Under the pieces are notes generated by a model. The model saw nothing but the letters and a program-made list of their open reading frames with translations. It was not told the DNA's origin and did not search any database. A stretch of DNA of 64,000 nucleotides from Artemisia argyi. Taxonomy: Eukaryota; Streptophyta; Magnoliopsida; Asterales; Asteraceae. Shown here piece by piece: positions 58,769 to 64,000 of this stretch (position 1 is its first letter; each line of letters starts with the position of its first letter). The translations under genes were made by a program, and so were the position numbers. The DNA lies in NCBI GenBank assembly GCA_030686995.1, contig CM060703.1, positions 120,386,861-120,450,860 of the forward strand. Direction: 5' to 3'.

Positions 58769-61107
58769 TAACCCATGACCTTGAGTCTAGCTACAAGACT
58801 CGTAAATAAAGAAAAGCGCTTCTTGGGAGGCAACCCATGTTTTGTGTGATTTTATTTGTTTGATTGTTATTTGCTTCCGTATGCATGCTAAGTTTTTATT
58901 GTTGGTTGATCATGTTTCTAAACTAAATAGTGGAAATACTTCACTTTGTTGTTTTGCCCTAGTCTTAACTCCACCTAAAATTATTTTTGCAAAAGATAAG
59001 TGTAAGGGGAATCCCCAAAAATGTTTTTAAGAAACAAACCGATCATGATTCTCCACAATATTAAATGAACATGTGTATTCGTATTTGTTAGAGTCAAATG
59101 CTTGTATTGAGTCATAATGAAGTTTTGCAGGATTTTCCAGGAAGTAGGACCAAGTTTTTCCAAAAATTTTCCGGAAACTTAACATAAGGATTTCTGCAGG
59201 TCAATTCTGACGGCGTCAGGGGTTTACTCTTGACGGCGTCAGGAATTAAAATCTGGAAATTTTACCGGTTTTGTTTTTCTAACGGAGTCTTATGGTTTTT
59301 GTGAATTATTAAGTTTTATAATCTCCAGGAGATCTGCAAACTTCATTCCACAAGCATTATATCTTATCTTGTTTTCTAGGATTTAGTAACTTATATAGAA
59401 TGCCGCCGATTTTATGCGAGGTTGTCTTGTCTATTTTGTCAGGTTTTACAGGTTATGTATGAAAAGAAGATGATTTATATTCTGGAAGGGAAGCTTTGAT
59501 TGTTCATTATTCTTGGAGGAAGATTTAATCTGGCCACCTTATTATCCATACCGAGCGAATCAGGGGAGTATTTGATTTCATTCTCTTTACTTTTTCACTT
59601 TTACATTCTTTACTTGAACATTGGGGACAATGTTCATTTTAAGTGTAAAGGGAGGGTAAAAAGATGATACCTTACATGTACACTTTCTCTTGAGTTTGTT
59701 TCGTTTGATAGTAGATGTGTAATAAAACTATGAGAAATACTTGTTAGTGTAATTTTAGCGCCAAATTTAAAATTTTTTACAACATTTAGGAGTGAAACTT
59801 TAGCCATAGCAAGCGTCTCATGGATAGGAGATTGTATGACTAGCACATAACCATATATTCAGAAAAATTTTCCACCCAAAAATGTGAGGTTCGCCTTTAG
59901 ATTTGATAGGAAAAGCATTTACTATTAGTGCTTATGAGTGTACCGGTAGCATTTAGATTCTAGAACTTGCGTTAGTGATGCATCCCAAGACCGCTAGTGA
60001 GACTACATTCGTGTGGTAGGATTTACTACATGATAAGAGGCATTAGGATTACCCTTGTGTTAAACCCGTATTATAATTACTTGACCATTTAAGTCATATT
60101 ACTTGGCTAGTTAAGTCAACTAATTTTTCCCACACCCTTAGCGTTGTACTCATTTTTAGTACACGAAACCCCTAGTACACCCCTCCGAGCCTATCTTTTC
60201 GTTTCTAACTTTAAGCATTTTACTTAAAGGAAGAATTTGTTACACCCCACTTAAATGTACAACCAAATCGCCTTAGCCTTCCGTGTATGCGCTAATTTTT
60301 AGTGCATTATTGTTATTTATTAAACCCTAAGTTAACTTTCTAATTGATTACATGGTTGCTAAGTCGAGTCATATCCTTGTACATATTGTTTTGGGACGAT
60401 TGGGACTCATGGGTAAGTACTTATTTTATGGAGTAATGGGGAAGAAAATCATTTATTACCCCATATGTACGTTAATCTTAAAAGTGCTCCAAGTGTTTTG
60501 ATTTTCTTAATTCGAGTCATTAGTTTAGTTAAATGTAAAGTATGTAAAGATTTAAGTTTAAGGGAAATGTTCATTCCCTATGGTGTATTATTTTGGATGG
60601 TAGGGTAAGAGTGTATGCAAAAAAAAAAAAATAAAATAAAATAAAAAAATCGAAAAAAAAAAAAAAAAAAAAAATAGAAAAAGGAAAAAGAGAAAAAACA
60701 TACGGACTACCATCCCTTTTCATTCTATGTTCATTTTATGTTTTTGTTATTTTTCATTTATTAGCTTAAGTCGAGTCTAGTCTTGGCTTAGCAATGCCAC
60801 ATTGTACATGTAATTGACCAAGATTGTTAACTCGCCACCAGTAAAACTTCCTTTATCCAAGAAAACCGTGTATTTCATATCCCTACACCTAACGTTACAA
60901 CCCTTTAAAAGACCTCTTTGATAGTTTATCCTAGGTGCTTACGCCATGTGGTGGAGGTTTAATCCTTTCCCAAGCCTTTGGTAATCTATTTTGCTATGAC
61001 AGGTAGTGAGAGATATCTTCCGTTTCCATATTGTAATTTACACTTTATTACACCCGAGAGATGTGAGTATCTAAACACTATTTGTGAGGTGCTAGTGTAT
61101 GACTGAT
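58769..61107 (+). other. E4 3' untranslated region
   Basis: It starts with GCGCTTCTTGGGAGGCAACC (58815-58834), a phrase that commonly follows coding ends in Athila-like elements. Then come two TGACGGCGTCA palindromes (59208-59241), ACATTGGGGACAATGTTC (about 59618-59635) with a purine stretch AAAGGGAGGG (about 59647), and an A-rich tract at 60619-60676. No coding frame is supported. E6 interrupts it at 61107. Confidence 0.65.
60619..60705 (+). repeat. A-rich tract
   Basis: Runs of A13 and over A20 with TAAAATAAAATAAA and GAAAAAGG words. It is a simple-sequence tract in the E4 3' region. Confidence 0.85.
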
Positions 61108-64000
61108 TGATGCTAAACCGTCAACCAAAGTCAACCACGGATATGGTCAAGATGGTCAAACAGCCTAGAGTCAATGCTCCGCGGAAGTATAAGGTTTCCC
61201 CGGGTCGTTATGTCCCGACGAGGTGTGATGGTTATGAAACGGTTCTGTGATCGGGTGAATTTGGACGGGAAAAGGTTTGTGAGATTGATTACACTACTGA
61301 ATTCACAAAGAAATAGCTTAAACAAGCTACATGAATAAGACTGGAAAAGTAGAAAAACCAGAAACGTTTAAAACTAAAAACGCGTACGTTCAGTTTTAAG
61401 TAACGTGAACGTACAAAATAAAACGCGAGTTTTAGCAAAATAAAATACTTACAAAAGTGAAAATCACATTTTTACAATCCTAATAATAAAATAAACTTTT
61501 TAGAAAATTAAAATTAATTTTTACGCTATTTAATTAATTATTATTAATTAAATACCATTTGTTAATTACTTATTAATTATTTAAATTAAACTAAATTATA
61601 ACTAATTATGAAACTACACTAAAAATATGAAAAATAAATTTGGAAAAATCTAAAATATTATAAAACTTATTTTCAAACTTAGAATATATTTTTCCTACTT
61701 TTTATATAACTACTATTAATTAAAAACTAATTTAAACTAATTAAAATAACACTAATTAATAGGAAAATGTAAAATAAGCTTGGAAAAATAAAATTAAAAC
61801 TTAGAAAAGTCTAAAATAATATAAAACTAATTTTAAAACAGAAAATATATTTTTAAGACTATTTAAATAATTACTATTAATTATTAACTAATTATTAATT
61901 AATAAAAACTAATATTAATTATTAAAAATACTAAATGAAAAGAGAAAAATATGAAAAATTTACAGAAATTATTTTACAACTAAAGGAACTTAGGAAAATT
62001 ATAAAAACAGAAAGTGCTTAAGGAAAATAAGCACTTATGCAATAAGCTTCTTAAATAGAAGCTATCACTTTAGGAAAGTTAGCTTTTTCTGATTTTTTCT
62101 TTACAAAACTATTTAAATACTAAAATAATGAAACTTTAACAAAGGCACTTAGCTAAAAGCTCAAGAATAAGCACTACAAGTGCTTATTAGCTTGACAGTT
62201 GACTTTGGTCAACTGTTAAAGCTATAAGCTTGAAATAAGCCTTGAGCTGAGAACCAAGGTTGGATTTAAGTGCAAACAAGTGAGAATGACTGAAATAAGC
62301 TGGAACAACAATGAAAAGAGCTCAGAATAAGCAATAAGCTAGCAAATAAGCACTTCCAAAACTTCCAAACTGCTCAGAAATGGGACAAGATTAAGTGCTA
62401 AATTCAGGTGGGGTCCACAGTGTTATAGGTCAAACCAAGGGTCAATCCTTCAAACCTACCAGGGGGAGGGTTAAAAGGATCAAGATTTGGGCCATGGGAC
62501 CCATTGGGTTGGTCAGAAAACCACCACCAAGTGGTGGTGGTGGACTGAGGTCTGTGGTGCAGGGGAGGGTACTCCCCTTGCATGTGACTTTGAAGGGCTG
62601 TGGACCCCACAAGTAAAATCACAAAAATCAAGTAAAGATAGGAAATCAAAGCTGAGCTGGGGGGTTACCAAATATCAAAAGCTCAAAGGCTGAATCACCC
62701 CACAAAAATCTAGAAAATTCTTTGAATTTTTGTAAAAACTGAATATCAAGCAACTTTGACTTTTTATGAAAACTTAAATCTTTGACTTTGATGAACTTTG
62801 AAAGCTTCTAAATGATTAGTACATGTTAATTAAACCTAATGAAAGCTAAATTAAGCAAACTAAACTAATTTCATATTGAAATCCAAAGTTTGACACACCT
62901 AACAGTCCAACAGTGGACTGTTAAGTAATTTGAGGTGAGATTTTGACTTGTGAGCTATTAGGACTTGAAATTAAGACTTGAACAACCTAAATAAACCTAA
63001 TGTAGTATGCATAAACTAAAGCAACAACAAAACACCAACCAGAGGATAGCTAGATAGGCTGATCCAAACACCCTCTAGTATGACAGATTTCACAATTTTC
63101 AAAACAAGTAATCTATTCAAACCTTGAAACTGAAATTTAAACTTTTACCAAGACTTGATAAGCATAATTAAACTGAAATGAAACATAAATGAAGCATATG
63201 AACAGTGGATACCACAAAATGGAAAATGCTTACAATGCCACAAAATCTGAAAGGGATGACCAGGGTACCAAACCACAACCTACAGCCTACCACTAGGCAC
63301 TAAACCCTCAGTAATCCAAAATTAGCTATGAATCTTGCTTCAATCTTCACCTCTACTGATTTTTTTTATTTTTCTTTTATTTTTCTTGATTTTTGATTAT
63401 TTTAAGTAAGGAACTGAAACTGGCATCAAAGCTTTGATAGCTTTATAAAAACTTGCAAATAAGCTTAAATGAACTTAAATGAAACAAGTATAACAATATT
63501 TAACAAGAAATAAGCAAAGTTGTCAATTTCACTTAAATTTGCCAAAAACTGAATTCAAACTAGGAGACTGAATTGAGAAACTTGAAATTTAAACTTCCAT
63601 TAACTTAATCTGAATAAAACTTGAAATTACAACTGAGTTTAAAGATTTAAAACATAAATTACACTAGAAAATGGTCTAAAAGTAGTGAACCTTCTTCTTC
63701 TCTTTTTCTTCAACTTTATAGGTCCTGGAGTGATACTTTCTCTTTCCCACATGCAATCTGAGCCGTTTGATCCTTGAAACTCATCCTAGCCATTGAAAGG
63801 TATTTTGGCGGGAAAATAGAATTTGGCAGATGTACTGGTTTAGGTGAGGTAATTATGAGGAGGGGGTTGGTTTGGTGTAGCTGGAGGATATTAAATGAAA
63901 AGGTGAGGGTTTGGTGGAAGTAACATGGAGGAGGGGGGAACCAGTTGCAGAAAACATGGAGGTGAAGGTGGGAGTGAACAGTGGTACGGGGGTGTTGGGG
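61108..64000 (-). repeat. E6: long LTR related to the E3 LTR, runs off window
   Basis: It starts TGATGCTAAACCGTCAACC at 61108, matching the E3 LTR end TGATGCTAAACAGTCAAC at 39002, and stays collinear with it to the window end. Preceding bases CTGAT (61103-61107) would be the target copy. No primer site lies beside the 61108 end, so on the minus strand this is a 3' LTR or a solo LTR, with any interior lying right of 64000. Similarity to E3 is moderate; they are separate insertions. Open frames at 62395-62693 are chance. Confidence 0.7.

Larger units (their letters stand above)
34538..64000 (-). mobile_element. E2: minus-strand LTR retrotransposon, split by E3; 5' part not in window
   Basis: A 3' LTR, a polypurine tract and a 3' ORF are visible in the correct order on the minus strand (39001 down to 34538). 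At 39001 the ORF is interrupted by E3 and everything nested in it, so the rest of E2 should reappear to the right of the window. Only 34538-39001 is E2 sequence; the end coordinate marks the outer extent of the nest. The insertion cut the DUF4283 fragment. Lineage is uncertain: the 3' ORF type is one I associate with SIRE-like Copia elements of Asteraceae, yet the LTR shares its downstream half with the Athila-like E4. Confidence 0.6.
45042..64000 (+). mobile_element. E4: Athila-related plus-strand element with gag and retropepsin-like ORF, no pol seen; split by E5 and E6
   Basis: The 5' LTR (45042-46449), a primer site beginning TGGCGCC, gag, a retropepsin-like region and a 3' UTR with a GGGGACAATGTTC phrase appear in order. 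E5 interrupts gag at 47688 and E6 interrupts the 3' region at 61107. The 3' LTR is not in the window. It inserted into the RNase H region of E3; GTCAA at 45037-45041 would be one target copy. No reverse transcriptase, RNase H or integrase sequence was found between 57084 and 61107. Confidence 0.75.

Noticed and set aside
62395..62693. Frames in both strands near 62.4-62.7 kb
   Set aside because: They lie in a GC-richer patch of the E6 LTR and have no counterpart frame in the E3 LTR.
39002..64000. E3 LTR and E6 as the two LTRs of one element
   Set aside because: They are in the same orientation, but similarity is only moderate, no primer site borders the 61108 end, and the DNA between them holds plus-strand E4 sequence up to the E6 edge.

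Overview
The window reads as transposon-dense, AT-rich intergenic DNA from a flowering plant. Protein resemblances recalled from memory (a CACTA TNP2 transposase, Athila-type gag and integrase, a DUF4283 fragment, and a retrotransposon 3' ORF common in daisy-family assemblies) point to Asteraceae, perhaps tribe Anthemideae. That placement is inference. I see no intact single-copy host gene, no CRISPR array and no functional RNA gene. Nearly every coding trace is a broken transposable-element gene.

Positions 1-12728 are the right-hand part of a CACTA (En/Spm) DNA transposon whose left end lies outside the window. It has a spliced but damaged Transposase_24-type gene on the minus strand (1-1297), a small hairpin MITE (1694-1855), a 140-bp satellite array with higher-order structure (1867-4353), a (CCA)n block (4359-4881), a degraded TNP2 transposase gene on the plus strand (7783-11291), a subterminal zone full of GTGAC/GTCAC motifs, and a terminal CACTAGTA end at 12728.

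Positions 12796-32018 are one LTR element (called E1) on the minus strand, with 368-bp LTRs, target duplication TCCAA, and an interior with no recognisable genes. Inside it sits element A (13850-23316, target duplication TATTG), a Tekay/Del-like chromovirus derivative with 3.5-kb LTRs and only a 2.4-kb interior. Positions 32024-33880 are unassigned sequence with a possible tRNA-derived SINE head, followed by a DUF4283 gene fragment (34003-34537).

From 34538 to the window end there is a nested stack. E2 (minus; 3' LTR 34538-35611 and a 3' ORF with nonsense codons only) is split at 39001 by E3 (minus Athila-type; long LTR plus RNase H/integrase, 39002-45041). E3 is split at 45041 by E4 (plus; LTR 45042-46449, gag and a doubled retropepsin-like region, no pol seen). 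E4's gag is split at 47688 by E5 (plus; 47689-57083, target duplication ATTTT, LTRs about 0.3% diverged). E4's 3' region is split at 61107 by E6, an LTR related to that of E3, which runs off the window. The points most worth attention are the 5S-rRNA-like sequence in both E5 LTRs, the palindromic TGACG array beside the E4 TATA box, and the shared hairpin arrays of E2 and E3.
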